From NCBI GenBank assembly GCA_045545235.1, contig JAZQAN010000064.1, positions 182,022-246,021 on the forward strand: 64,000 nt of DNA. Direction: 5' to 3'. The first letter of the stretch is position 1, and the number at the start of each line of letters is the position of its first letter. This DNA comes from CAZNKU01 sp045545235. GTDB taxonomy: Bacteria; Bacillota; Clostridia; Monoglobales; Firm-18. A program made the translations under genes and the position numbers. The notes beneath the pieces were generated by a model. The model had not been told where the DNA came from. It worked only from the letters and a program-made list of their open reading frames with translations, and did not search any database. Shown here in pieces: positions 53,757 to 63,283 of the stretch.

Positions 53757-53987
53757 ATGCCTGAAAATATCAACTTTGAAAAATCCCTTGCCGAACTTGA
53801 AGAAATTGTAAAAAAGCTTGAGGGTGGCAACATATCCCTTGATGAAATGCTTAAGTATTTTGAAAAGGGAACAAAGCTTGTTGCTGACTGCAACAAGGTA
53901 CTTGATGAAACTGAAGCAAAACTTAACATACTTATGAAAAAAAACGGAGAAATAGCTAAACAGAGCTTTGAACTTCCGGAGGAATAA
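53757..53987 (+). CDS. xseB: exodeoxyribonuclease VII small subunit
   Basis: A 76-residue coiled-coil protein. NFEKSLAELEEIVKKLEGGN and LDEMLKYFEKG with CNKVLDETEAK are the XseB signature. Several copies bind each XseA. It lies between xseA and ispA with gaps of 1 and 2 bases, so translation is coupled. Confidence 0.95.
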   Translation: MPENINFEKSLAELEEIVKKLEGGNISLDEMLKYFEKGTKLVADCNKVLDETEAKLNILMKKNGEIAKQSFELPEE

Positions 53988-53989
53988 AA

Positions 53990-54859
53990 ATGAATTTCAA
54001 ACTTTCTTTTGAACAAAAACTTAACGAAATAAATAACTGGATAGATGAACTTTCACCAAAGGGAACCGGCCTGCACGAGGTTATATATGATTCTGCAAAC
54101 TATTCGGTTAAAGCAGGCGGAAAGCGTATAAGACCAATGCTTGCATACGCAGTTTGCGAAATGCTTGGTGGAAATGAAAATAACATAAAGCACTATTCCT
54201 GTGCAGTAGAGTTTATTCACACATATTCACTTATTCACGATGACCTGCCCTGTATGGATAATGATGATTTACGCCGTGGAATGCCGACAAATCACAAAAA
54301 ATACGGCGAAGCCATAGCACTTCTTGCAGGTGACTCGCTTCTTACCTATGCTTTTGAATGTGCTTCTATGTCAGATAACAATCCACAAATTACAGTTAAA
54401 GCAATTAATGCAATTTCAAAGGCTGCAGGTATGTGTGGTATGATTGGCGGTCAGGTTATTGATATTGCAGGTGCAAAAAATTATGACGAATTAAAAACTG
54501 TTCACAAAATGAAAACAGGTGCACTTATCAGACTTTCAGCATACTTAGGAGCAATTGCCGCAGGCTGTAATGAAACACAATTAAAGGCTATAGATGATTT
54601 TGCAGATAATCTTGGAATAGCATTCCAGATAAAAGATGATATACTAGATGTTGAAAGTACAACAGAAGAGCTTGGAAAGCCTGTTGGAAGTGACGACAAA
54701 CGCGACCTTACAACATATGCCACACTATTTGGCATTAACGGAGCAAAAGAAAAACTTGCACACCATACAGAGCTTGCAAAAAAATCGCTTTCTGTATTTG
54801 GAGAAAAGGCTGAATTTTTATTAAATCTTGCCGATATGTTACTTTCCAGAAAAAACTAA
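53990..54859 (+). CDS. ispA: polyprenyl synthetase (farnesyl/geranyl diphosphate synthase)
   Basis: A 289-residue prenyltransferase. The first aspartate-rich motif is DDLPCMDNDD (DDxxxxD form), then RRGMPTNH; the second is KDDILD. KPVGSDDKRD and the KRIRPML start are typical. Small residues before the first motif suit C15 farnesyl or C10 products. It precedes dxs, which supplies the isoprenoid precursor. Confidence 0.94.
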   Translation: MNFKLSFEQKLNEINNWIDELSPKGTGLHEVIYDSANYSVKAGGKRIRPMLAYAVCEMLGGNENNIKHYSCAVEFIHTYSLIHDDLPCMDNDDLRRGMPTNHKKYGEAIALLAGDSLLTYAFECASMSDNNPQITVKAINAISKAAGMCGMIGGQVIDIAGAKNYDELKTVHKMKTGALIRLSAYLGAIAAGCNETQLKAIDDFADNLGIAFQIKDDILDVESTTEELGKPVGSDDKRDLTTYATLFGINGAKEKLAHHTELAKKSLSVFGEKAEFLLNLADMLLSRKN

Positions 54860-54880
54860 CGAAAAGAGGATAAATAATCC

Positions 54881-56722
54881 GTGAGCATATTAGAAAAAAT
54901 CAATTGCCCTGAAGATGTCAAAAAGCTTGACAACGACAAACTTAATATACTTGCAAAAGAAATCAGGGAATTTCTTATAGATAATGTTTCGAAAACCGGT
55001 GGGCATCTTGCATCAAGCCTTGGTGTTGTTGAACTTACACTTGCACTACACAAGGTTTTTGATTCACCAACAGACAAAATAATATGGGATGTAGGTCATC
55101 AGGCGTATGTACACAAAATACTTACAGGCAGAAAAGATAAATTCCCTACATTAAGACAATACGGCGGTTTAAGCGGATTCCCAAGATGTGGTGAAAGCGA
55201 ACATGATGCTTTTGACGCAGGTCATGCAAGCAATTCTGTTTCCGCAGCTTTAGGTTATGCCTGTGCAAGAGATACAAAAAACGAAACCAATAGCGTTATT
55301 GCCGTAATTGGTGACGGTGCTATGAGTGGCGGACTTGCATTTGAGGGTATAAATAATGCCTCAAGACTAAAGACAAATTTCATTGTTATACTTAACAACA
55401 ACGAAATGTCAATTTCAAAAAACGTAGGCGGTATGTCACGTTATCTTAATAAATTACGAACAAGTCCTAAATACGTAAAAACAAAAATTGACGTATCATC
55501 TACCGTAACAAAAATACCGCTTATCGGTAAAGGATTGTACAAGACGATAAGTGCAACAAAAACACTTTTCAGAAGTATGCTTATAAAATCACCAGTATTT
55601 AATGAGCTTGGCTTTACGTGCATTGGTCCTGTTGATGGACACAACATTGAGGACCTTATAGAAGTTTTTGAACGTGTAAAAAAAATAAACGGACCCGTTA
55701 TGATACACACCTATACAAAAAAAGGTAAGGGCTATAAGCCTGCTGAAGAAAACCCGAGCAAATTTCACGGTATAGGTAAATTCAACCCTCAAAACGGTGA
55801 TATATTGAAAAAACCAACAGAAAATATTTCACCGTCAAAGGTGTTTGGCAACAAGCTTTTGGAGCTTGCAGATGATAACAAAAAAATAGCTGCAATTACT
55901 GCAGCTATGCCTGATGGCACAGGGCTTAATGATTTTTCAAAAAAATTCCCCGAAAGATTTTATGATGTCGGAATTGCTGAAGGTCACGCAGTAACCTTTG
56001 CAGGCGGACTTGCAAAAGGTGGGCTTACACCTGTTGTAGCAATATACTCTTCCTTTCTGCAGCGTGCATATGACAACATTTACCACGACCTCATACTTCA
56101 GAAGGTTCACACAGTAATTGCAATTGACAGAGCAGGTCTTGTTGGTGAGGATGGCGAAACACATCATGGTATATATGATATATCATATCTTTCAGCTTTA
56201 CCTGATATTTCAATTCTTGCACCCGCATCCGCCTCTCAGCTTGAGGAAATGCTTGAATATGCAACAAATGCTCACAATGGTGTTATAGCTATAAGATATC
56301 CTAAAATATTCTTTTCTGACTACAAAACAACCTCCGCCTTTGAATACGGCAAAGCATCTGTTGAATTGATAGGAAGTGACATAACAGTTGTTACGGAAGG
56401 CAGTATGCTTGAGCACGCACTTGAGGCAGCAAAGATGACCAAATACAGTGTTGAGGTTATAGATATAAGAACAATCAAACCAATTGATGCAGAAACACTT
56501 AAAAAGTCTTTTGAAAAAACCGGCAAAATTATTACTGTTGAGGACAATACTGTCTGTGGCGGTCTTGGGACAATTGTTGAAGATGTATTGGGTTCAAAAG
56601 TTACCAAGCTTGGTTATAAAGATAAAATCATAACACACGGTGACCTTAAAACTCTTTATAAACAAAACGGTGTAGACGCACAATCTATTGCAGATGAAAT
56701 TGAAAGGATGTGCAATATTTGA
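54881..56722 (+). CDS. dxs: 1-deoxy-D-xylulose-5-phosphate synthase
   Basis: A 613-residue thiamine enzyme, first step of the MEP isoprenoid pathway. IGDGAMSGGLAFEGINNA binds thiamine diphosphate and magnesium, VGHQAYVHKILTGR and EDGETHHGIYD are further signatures, and the C-terminal transketolase domain has ITVEDNTVCGGLG. It starts at GTG with MSILEKINCPEDVKKL, the normal DXS opening. Its last bases overlap the tlyA start. Confidence 0.95.
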   Translation: MSILEKINCPEDVKKLDNDKLNILAKEIREFLIDNVSKTGGHLASSLGVVELTLALHKVFDSPTDKIIWDVGHQAYVHKILTGRKDKFPTLRQYGGLSGFPRCGESEHDAFDAGHASNSVSAALGYACARDTKNETNSVIAVIGDGAMSGGLAFEGINNASRLKTNFIVILNNNEMSISKNVGGMSRYLNKLRTSPKYVKTKIDVSSTVTKIPLIGKGLYKTISATKTLFRSMLIKSPVFNELGFTCIGPVDGHNIEDLIEVFERVKKINGPVMIHTYTKKGKGYKPAEENPSKFHGIGKFNPQNGDILKKPTENISPSKVFGNKLLELADDNKKIAAITAAMPDGTGLNDFSKKFPERFYDVGIAEGHAVTFAGGLAKGGLTPVVAIYSSFLQRAYDNIYHDLILQKVHTVIAIDRAGLVGEDGETHHGIYDISYLSALPDISILAPASASQLEEMLEYATNAHNGVIAIRYPKIFFSDYKTTSAFEYGKASVELIGSDITVVTEGSMLEHALEAAKMTKYSVEVIDIRTIKPIDAETLKKSFEKTGKIITVEDNTVCGGLGTIVEDVLGSKVTKLGYKDKIITHGDLKTLYKQNGVDAQSIADEIERMCNI

Positions 56723-57504
56723 AAGAAAGACTAGACATATACCTTACAGAAAACGGATATGCAGAAAGCCGTGAAAAAGCAAAAAGTATAATTATGGAAG
56801 GTATTGTATATATAAATAACCAGAAGGCTATGAAAGCCGGTGATACTGTAAGCGAAAAAGATACCGTAGAGGTACGCGGCAGTGCATTAAAATACGTCAG
56901 CCGTGGCGGACTGAAGCTTGAAAAAGCAATGACAAACTTTGACCTTACATTAGAAGGAAAGATTTGTATGGACGTTGGTGCATCAACAGGAGGGTTTACA
57001 GACTGTATGTTGCAAAATGGTGCAAGCAAAGTTTACTGCGTCGATGTAGGCTACGGACAACTTGCGTGGAAGCTTCGCCAGGATGAACGTGTAAAAAACA
57101 TGGAACGCACAAACATAAGATATGTAACTGAAAACGACATTGATGAAAAGCTTGATTTTGCATCAATTGATGTTGCTTTTATATCTCTTAAACTTGTACT
57201 TCCTGTTGTTTACAACCTTTTAAAAGACGACGGCGAGGTTGTTGCACTTATAAAACCGCAATTTGAAGCAGGCAGAGAAAAAGTAGGTAAAAAAGGTGTT
57301 GTACGCGACAAAAACGTACACATTGAAGTTATAGAAAACGTGCTTGAATTCACAAGAAACTTTGGCTTTAAGGTTTCTGAGGTTACATACTCTCCAATTA
57401 AAGGTCCCGAGGGCAACATTGAATACCTTATGCACATATCAAAGATTGGTGAAGATAACGAAATTGATGTAATTGGTATTGTAGAAAATTCTCATAATTT
57501 GTAA
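56719..57504 (+). CDS. tlyA: TlyA family rRNA methyltransferase / hemolysin-like protein
   Basis: A roughly 261-residue protein. The N-terminal S4 RNA-binding domain (RLDIYLTENGYAESREKAK, residues about 3-60) is followed by an FtsJ-like methyltransferase domain with DVGASTGGFTDCMLQNGA for SAM and ALIKPQFEAGR. TlyA methylates rRNA cytidines in other species. I chose TTG at 56719 (TTGA overlap with the dxs stop) because it gives the usual MKERLD start; a GTG at 56710 is possible. Confidence 0.9.
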   Translation: MKERLDIYLTENGYAESREKAKSIIMEGIVYINNQKAMKAGDTVSEKDTVEVRGSALKYVSRGGLKLEKAMTNFDLTLEGKICMDVGASTGGFTDCMLQNGASKVYCVDVGYGQLAWKLRQDERVKNMERTNIRYVTENDIDEKLDFASIDVAFISLKLVLPVVYNLLKDDGEVVALIKPQFEAGREKVGKKGVVRDKNVHIEVIENVLEFTRNFGFKVSEVTYSPIKGPEGNIEYLMHISKIGEDNEIDVIGIVENSHNL

Positions 57505-57516
57505 AGGAAAATTACT

Positions 57517-58344
57517 ATGAACAGAATTGCAATTATACCCAATATTTTAAGAGATGAAAATTTTGAGGGTACAAAGAAAATAATTGAATATTTAAAATCA
57601 AAGAACAAAACCGTTATTTTGGATAATTCAACCTACATAAAAGATATAGATGTTGAATATGCCGAGCTTTCAACATACTCTGATGTGGATGCGGCAATAA
57701 TCATAGGCGGTGACGGTACAATTCTAGGCTATGGTAAAAGATATATTAACACCAATATACCCATACTTGCTATTAATTATGGAAACGTAGGTTTTTTGAC
57801 CGAGCTTGAAAAAAATGATTTTGAAGGTCTTGAAAACATTATAAACGGTAATTACATTGTAGAAAAAAGACCTGTTATAGAAGTTGAATATTTGAAAAAC
57901 AAATATTATTCAATTAACGAGGTTTGTGTTCACCGAGGCATATCACCTAAAATGCTTGATATTGACACAATTATTGATGATGTTTCAATGAACCGTTTTA
58001 AAGCTGATGGAATTATCGTTGCAACCTCATCCGGTTCTACTGCATATTCCCTTTCGGCGGGCGGACCTATATTAGACCCTTCAATTGATGCTTTTGTTGT
58101 TACACCGGTTTGCCCCCACAACAGCAAAATCACAAGCATTGTTGTATCAAACGAAATAGGTATTAAAATTAAACTTACTGATACAGAATCCGGCACTATT
58201 TCAATTGATGGTAACCTGATTGCACAAATAGACGGAAACGGCGAACTTACAGTAAGAAAAGGCGGATACATAAATACAGTAAGACAAAGCGAAAATTCTT
58301 TCTACAAAAAACTTAAAAAGAAAATATTTGAAAAGGAATTTTGA
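57517..58344 (+). CDS. nadK: NAD kinase
   Basis: A 275-residue enzyme phosphorylating NAD to NADP. IIGGDGTILGYGK carries the catalytic GGDG aspartate, INYGNVGFLTELE and GIIVATSSGSTAYSLSAGGPI are the other family motifs. It has an AAAGGA site before the ATG and overlaps or abuts argR. Confidence 0.95.
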   Translation: MNRIAIIPNILRDENFEGTKKIIEYLKSKNKTVILDNSTYIKDIDVEYAELSTYSDVDAAIIIGGDGTILGYGKRYINTNIPILAINYGNVGFLTELEKNDFEGLENIINGNYIVEKRPVIEVEYLKNKYYSINEVCVHRGISPKMLDIDTIIDDVSMNRFKADGIIVATSSGSTAYSLSAGGPILDPSIDAFVVTPVCPHNSKITSIVVSNEIGIKIKLTDTESGTISIDGNLIAQIDGNGELTVRKGGYINTVRQSENSFYKKLKKKIFEKEF

Positions 58345-58346
58345 TT

Positions 58347-58799
58347 ATGTATACTAAAAAACAGCGTCACGCGAAAATACTTGAACTTATTAAAACTGAA
58401 ACAATTGAAAGACAAGAAGATATTGCGAAAAAACTCAACGACCTTGGATATATGGTTACACAGGCTACCGTTTCAAGAGACATAAGAGACTTGAATCTTA
58501 TAAAACAATCTGTTGGCGGTATTATAAAATATGTTCTGCCCGAAGAAGTTACAACAGATAATACTGTTAAGCTTATAGATATATTCTCAAACAGTGTTGT
58601 TTCAATTGAAAGTGCGCAGAATTTACTTGTTGTAAAGACATTAAGCGGTACTGCACACGCGGCAGCATCAGCCATTGACGCAATACCAAACCCTATGATT
58701 TTAGGCACAATTGCAGGCGATGATACAATACTTGTAATTACAAAGGATAACGATTGTGCAGAAATGGTAAAAAAAGAAATTACTCTACTTGTTAAATAA
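58347..58799 (+). CDS. argR: arginine repressor ArgR
   Basis: A roughly 150-residue regulator. The N-terminal winged helix shows YMVTQATVSRDIRDLNL; the C-terminal hexamerisation and arginine domain shows GTAHAAASAIDAI and ILGTIAGDDTILVI. ATG at 58347 has AAGGA at good spacing; the frame is open to a TTG at 58341. In Clostridia and Bacilli it often lies in this recN operon, away from the arginine genes. Confidence 0.94.
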   Translation: MYTKKQRHAKILELIKTETIERQEDIAKKLNDLGYMVTQATVSRDIRDLNLIKQSVGGIIKYVLPEEVTTDNTVKLIDIFSNSVVSIESAQNLLVVKTLSGTAHAAASAIDAIPNPMILGTIAGDDTILVITKDNDCAEMVKKEITLLVK

Positions 58800-58813
58800 A
58801 GGACGTATAAATT

Positions 58814-60481
58814 ATGCTTGAGCGACTCCATATAAAAAATATTGCCGTAATCGATGAGGCAGAAATAGAATTTAACAATGGCTTTAACGTACTTACAGGC
58901 GAAACCGGTGCAGGTAAGTCTATTATCATTGACTCTATCAATATGGTTTTAGGCGAAAGAACAAGCAAGACCATTATAAGAAATGGTGAAAAAAAAGCGG
59001 TTGTGGAAGCTTTGTTTTCCATTGATAACAAAGAAATTTTAAACACGCTTGAGAAAAATGGGTTTGACGTAGATGATGGTACAGTAATATTATACCGCGA
59101 CCTTAATACAGACGGTAAGAGCCTTTGTAAAATAAACGGCTCTATGACTACTGCTTCGGGAATTCGTGAAATCGCAAATATGCTTATCAATATTCATGGT
59201 CAGCAGGATAATCAATCATTACTTACCCCTTCTTCCCACATTTGTTTTTTAAATAATTATGCAAATCTCGACAGCAAGCTTTTGGAATACTCAACCTATT
59301 ACAATAAGGTAAAAGAAATCGAAGAGGCTTTGAATTCTTTAAAAACTGACGAACGCGAAAAGGAAAGACTTACCGACCTTTACACCTTCCAGGTAAGTGA
59401 AATTGATAATGCAAAGCTTATAGTCGGGGAAGATGAAGCTCTTTTTGAACGCAGAAAATTTATAAGCGGCATAAATAAAATATCGGAAACCCTTAACTTT
59501 TCATATGAAACTTTATATAATTCCGACCGTAACAGTTACGAAAGTATATCGTCTGTTGTAAACAGTTTAATTTCAATTACAGAATATGACGAGAGACTTA
59601 ATGAAATTTACGAACGTCTTAACAGCCTTTCAATTGAGCTTGATGATATAATATATCAGATAAGAGATTATAGGGATGAAATGGAATTTAACGAAAATGA
59701 GGCAGATGAGCTTGAGGCACGCCTTGACCTTATAAATACATTAAAAAGAAAATACGGAAATACTATCGAGGAAATAATAGAATACAGAAACGAAACCGAA
59801 GATAAGCTCAATAAAATAACAAAAAGCGACGAAGAAACCGAAAAACTAAAAAACGAGCTTTTGACAGTTTGTGAGCACAGAAATAAAATTGCAGATGAAA
59901 TATCTGCAATCCGAAAAAAACACGCAATTGAATTAAGTGAAAAAATATGTGAAGAACTTGCTGACCTCGATATGTCAAAGGTAAAATTTGAGGTTAGCAT
60001 AAAAGAATGTGAATACAACAAAAACGGATGCGACAATGTGGAATTTTTAATATCAGTAAATGCAGGTGAACCGCTAAAACCCCTTTCCAAAATTGCATCA
60101 GGCGGTGAAATGTCAAGAATTATGCTTGCTATAAAATCCATATTTGCGGATTCTGACCCTGTTGATACATTGATATTTGATGAAATAGATACTGGTGTAA
60201 GCGGACGCGCGGCACAGAAAATTGCTGAAAAAATAAATAAAATTTCAAACAAAAAACAAATTCTTTGCATAACACATCTTGCACAGATTGCAGCTATGGC
60301 AAACACACATTTTCTCATTGAAAAAAATGTTTTGGATGAACATACATTTACTAACGTTACGCCTCTTGATGGAGATTCAAGAAAAACAGAGCTTGCAAGA
60401 ATTATCGGTGGTGCACAGATTACCGACATTACAATTAAGGCTGCCTCTGAAATGCTTGAAATGGCGGATAAACTAAAATGA
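58814..60481 (+). CDS. recN: DNA repair protein RecN
   Basis: A 555-residue SMC-like ATPase in double-strand break repair. Walker A is GETGAGKSIIIDSINMVLG (residues about 31-49), NIHGQQDNQ follows, a long central coiled coil spans about 150-370, and the C-terminal IASGGEMSRIMLAIKSI signature and LIFDEIDTGVSG Walker B complete the head. It overlaps the next gene by 4 bp (ATGA). Confidence 0.95.
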   Translation: MLERLHIKNIAVIDEAEIEFNNGFNVLTGETGAGKSIIIDSINMVLGERTSKTIIRNGEKKAVVEALFSIDNKEILNTLEKNGFDVDDGTVILYRDLNTDGKSLCKINGSMTTASGIREIANMLINIHGQQDNQSLLTPSSHICFLNNYANLDSKLLEYSTYYNKVKEIEEALNSLKTDEREKERLTDLYTFQVSEIDNAKLIVGEDEALFERRKFISGINKISETLNFSYETLYNSDRNSYESISSVVNSLISITEYDERLNEIYERLNSLSIELDDIIYQIRDYRDEMEFNENEADELEARLDLINTLKRKYGNTIEEIIEYRNETEDKLNKITKSDEETEKLKNELLTVCEHRNKIADEISAIRKKHAIELSEKICEELADLDMSKVKFEVSIKECEYNKNGCDNVEFLISVNAGEPLKPLSKIASGGEMSRIMLAIKSIFADSDPVDTLIFDEIDTGVSGRAAQKIAEKINKISNKKQILCITHLAQIAAMANTHFLIEKNVLDEHTFTNVTPLDGDSRKTELARIIGGAQITDITIKAASEMLEMADKLK

Positions 60482-60846
60482 ACAAAACAGGTACTGTTGA
60501 ATTTATAAACGGAGAATATGTATCAGTTAAAATACAACGTGACTCCTCCTGCGGTGAAAACTGTGCAATGTGTAATGCCTGTCCCGGTAAAAATATGACT
60601 GTCAATCTGCAAACCGACAAAAAATTAAAGGTTGGAGATACCGTAAAGCTTGAAACCAACACAAAATATATTTTGCTTTCATCTTTTTTAGTGTATATTG
60701 TGCCGATTATACTTCTTATTGCAGGGTACGCTGCTGTAAACCTATATATAGGGCTTATTTGTATGGTTTCTTCCTTTGTAATATTACATTTTATTGACAA
60801 AAAAATCAGCAAAAAACAACTTATAAAAGTGAGTAAAGTGCATTAA
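60478..60846 (+). CDS. SoxR-reducing system RseC-like membrane protein
   Basis: A 122-residue protein. A cysteine-rich N-terminal part (CGENCAMCNACPGKN, about 22-36) and two membrane helices (about 62-80 and 84-103) match the RseC/MucC family, which in other bacteria reduces SoxR or sits in Rnf-like electron paths. Here it ends the recN operon, and no SoxR or Rnf genes are near. Redox function is inferred from the family. A terminator overlaps the 3' end. Confidence 0.85.
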   Translation: MNKTGTVEFINGEYVSVKIQRDSSCGENCAMCNACPGKNMTVNLQTDKKLKVGDTVKLETNTKYILLSSFLVYIVPIILLIAGYAAVNLYIGLICMVSSFVILHFIDKKISKKQLIKVSKVH

Positions 60847-60871
60847 ATCAAGCATTTTACCCACTTTTTTT
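60825..60871 (+). terminator. terminator of the nusB-recN operon
   Basis: A 17-base arm (60825-60841) pairs with 60852-60868 (one mismatch, one G-U), followed by T. The arm overlaps the last codons of the RseC-like gene. Confidence 0.8.
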
Positions 60872-60884
60872 GTCAGAAAATTTC

Positions 60885-60900
60885 TCACAATATATTGTTA
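60885..60900. promoter_or_regulatory. NrdR box 1
   Basis: The 16-mer carries the core CAATATATTG, a full match to CwATATaTwG of the NrdR repressor box. It lies upstream of the nrdD -35. Confidence 0.78.
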
Positions 60901-60907
60901 TTTACTA

Positions 60908-60936
60908 TTGACAAAGCAACTATATGTTGTTATAAT
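60908..60936 (+). promoter_or_regulatory. nrdD promoter, exact sigma-A consensus
   Basis: TTGACA (60908-60913), 17-base spacer, TATAAT (60931-60936). NrdR box 2 fills the spacer, so repressor binding should block polymerase. Confidence 0.85.
60917..60932. promoter_or_regulatory. NrdR box 2
   Basis: The core CTATATGTTG matches 9 of 10 positions of the NrdR box. Its centre is 32 bp from that of box 1, about three helical turns, the spacing typical of NrdR pairs. Confidence 0.75.
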
Positions 60937-60945
60937 AGATGTGCA

Positions 60946-60971
60946 CGCAAACACAAGACGTTGTGTTTACG
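60946..60971 (+). other. hairpin in the nrdD 5' leader
   Basis: CGCAAACACAA (60946-60956) pairs with TTGTGTTTACG (60961-60971) with one mismatch and a 4-base loop. No T run follows. It may stabilise the long leader of about 85 bases. Confidence 0.45.
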
Positions 60972-61026
60972 CATAAAAAACATTAATGAACCACAAAATA
61001 TATCAGTAAAGAAAGGAGTTTTACTT

Positions 61027-63204
61027 ATGAAGATTATAAAGAGAAGCGGCGCAGAAGTTATATTTGACCCTGAGAAAATTATAATTGCTATATCCAAGGC
61101 AAATGACAGTGTTGTTCCAAGTGCAAGAATGACACCTATACAGATTAAACGTATTGCCGAAGACGTTGAAAGTGCAGCTCTTAACATTAACCGTTCACTA
61201 AGTGTGGAAGAAATTCAGGATATGGTCGAAGACCAGATTATGAATCAGCGTGCATTTGAGGTTGCAAGACGTTATATTACATACCGTTATACGCGTGCAT
61301 TGGTTCGTAAATCAAACACAACTGATGAACAGATTTTAAGCTTGATTGAATGTAATAACGAAGAGGTTAAGCAGGAAAATTCAAATAAAAATCCAACTGT
61401 AAACAGTGTACAGCGTGACTATATGGCAGGTGAGGTAAGTAAGGATATTACAAAACGTATTCTTCTTCCATCCGATATTGTAACTGCTCACGAACAAGGT
61501 ATTATTCATTTCCATGATGCTGACTACTTTGCACAACATATGCACAACTGTGACCTTGTAAACCTTGAAGATATGCTTCAGAACGGTACTGTTATAAGCG
61601 GTACAATGATTGAAAAGCCTCACAGTTTTTCAACTGCTTGTAACATTTCAACACAGATTATTGCACAGGTTGCATCTTGTCAGTATGGAGGACAAAGCAT
61701 AAGTCTTACACATCTTGCACCTTTTGTTGACGTAAGTCGTCAGAAAATCAAAAAACAGGTTATTGAAGAATTTAAATCAATAAATCAGGATGCTTCAGAA
61801 GAACAAATTAATGCAATTACTGAAAAAAGACTTCGTGATGAGGTAAAAAGTGGTGTACAGATGATTCAATATCAGGTTGTTACACTTATGACTACTAACG
61901 GACAGGCTCCTTTCGTAACAGTATTTATGTACTTGAATGAAGCTAAAAACGAACAGGAAAAGCAAGACCTTGCGCTTGTTATTGAAGAAACATTAAAACA
62001 ACGTTATCAGGGTGTTAAAAATGAAAAGGGTGTATGGATTACTCCTGCATTTCCTAAACTTATTTACGTTCTTGAAGAAGATAATATCCACAAAGACAGC
62101 AAATACTATTACCTTACAGAGCTTGCAGCTAAATGTACTGCAAAACGTATGGTTCCTGACTACATTTCAGAAAAGGTAATGTTGCAGAATAAAATTGACA
62201 AAAACGGTGATGGACATTGCTACACCTGCATGGGTTGCAGAAGCTTTCTTACTCCATTTGTTGATGAGGACGGCAAACCAAAATACTATGGCAGATTCAA
62301 CCAGGGTGTTGTAACTGTTAACCTTGTAGATATCGGTCTTTCCGCAAATAAGGACCTTGATAAATTCTGGGACATATTTGACGAACGTATGGAACTTTGT
62401 CACAAAGCCCTTCAGTGCCGTCATGACAGACTTACAGGAACACTTTCTGATGCTGCTCCTATACTTTGGCAACATGGTGCTCTATTAAGACTTGAAAAGG
62501 GTGAAAAAATTGATAAATATCTTCATGGTGGTTATTCAACTCTTTCACTTGGTTATGCAGGACTTTGGGAATGCGTTTACAGTCTTATCGGTAAAAAACT
62601 TACCGAAGCCGAAGGTGAAGCTTTGGGTCTTGAAATTATGAAAAAGCTTAATGAATATACTGCAAAATGGAAAGCTGATGAAAACATCGACTATTCACTT
62701 TATGGCACACCTTTAGAAAGCACAACTTACAAGTTTGCTAAAAATCTACAGAGCAGATTTGGTATCATAAAAGGTGTTACAGATAAAAACTACATTACAA
62801 ACAGTTATCATGTACACGTTACAGAAGATATTGATGCTTTTGACAAGCTTGCTTTGGAATCCAAATTCCAGAATTTATCACCCGGTGGTGCTATATCTTA
62901 TGTAGAAGTTCCTAATATGCAGAACAACCTTGAAGCAGTTCTTACTGTTATGAGATTTATTTATGACAACATTATGTATGCAGAGCTTAACACCAAGAGT
63001 GACTATTGTCAGGATTGTGGTTTTGACGGGGAAATTGAGGTTAAAGAAGATGCAGACGGAAAGCTGGTATGGACTTGTCCTAACTGCGGTAACAATGACC
63101 AATCAAAGCTTAATGTTGCAAGAAGAACCTGCGGTTACATTGGTACACAGTTCTGGAATCAGGGAAGAACACAGGAAATTAAAGAACGTGTATTACACTT
63201 ATAA
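61027..63204 (+). CDS. nrdD: anaerobic (class III) ribonucleoside-triphosphate reductase
   Basis: A 725-residue glycyl radical enzyme making dNTPs without oxygen. The N-terminal ATP-cone (IIKRSGAEVIFDPEKI) senses ATP/dATP. The body has HFHDADYFAQHMHNCDLV, GTMIEKPHSF and CYTCMGCRSFL. The C-terminus has a four-cysteine zinc site (CQDCGFD and CPNCGN) and the RTCGYIG glycyl radical loop. The start is ATG at 61027 behind AAAGGAG; the frame stays open upstream, but that region is the promoter and leader. Confidence 0.96.
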   Translation: MKIIKRSGAEVIFDPEKIIIAISKANDSVVPSARMTPIQIKRIAEDVESAALNINRSLSVEEIQDMVEDQIMNQRAFEVARRYITYRYTRALVRKSNTTDEQILSLIECNNEEVKQENSNKNPTVNSVQRDYMAGEVSKDITKRILLPSDIVTAHEQGIIHFHDADYFAQHMHNCDLVNLEDMLQNGTVISGTMIEKPHSFSTACNISTQIIAQVASCQYGGQSISLTHLAPFVDVSRQKIKKQVIEEFKSINQDASEEQINAITEKRLRDEVKSGVQMIQYQVVTLMTTNGQAPFVTVFMYLNEAKNEQEKQDLALVIEETLKQRYQGVKNEKGVWITPAFPKLIYVLEEDNIHKDSKYYYLTELAAKCTAKRMVPDYISEKVMLQNKIDKNGDGHCYTCMGCRSFLTPFVDEDGKPKYYGRFNQGVVTVNLVDIGLSANKDLDKFWDIFDERMELCHKALQCRHDRLTGTLSDAAPILWQHGALLRLEKGEKIDKYLHGGYSTLSLGYAGLWECVYSLIGKKLTEAEGEALGLEIMKKLNEYTAKWKADENIDYSLYGTPLESTTYKFAKNLQSRFGIIKGVTDKNYITNSYHVHVTEDIDAFDKLALESKFQNLSPGGAISYVEVPNMQNNLEAVLTVMRFIYDNIMYAELNTKSDYCQDCGFDGEIEVKEDADGKLVWTCPNCGNNDQSKLNVARRTCGYIGTQFWNQGRTQEIKERVLHL

Positions 63205-63242
63205 GCTGTAATGCAAAAGAGTTTTATACTCGCAAATTTAAT

Positions 63243-63271
63243 AACGGGCGCTTAACAGCGTCCGTTTTTTA
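63243..63271 (+). terminator. hairpin terminator between nrdD and nrdG
   Basis: An 8-bp GC-rich stem (63244-63251 with 63258-63265, one G-U), 6-base loop, then six T. It would reduce nrdG transcription relative to nrdD. Confidence 0.8.
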
Positions 63272-63283
63272 AGGACTGATTTT

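Noticed and set aside
60895..61026. N-terminal extension of NrdD
   Set aside because: The region contains the NrdR boxes, promoter and leader hairpin; the family N-terminus begins at 61027 behind a good ribosome binding site.
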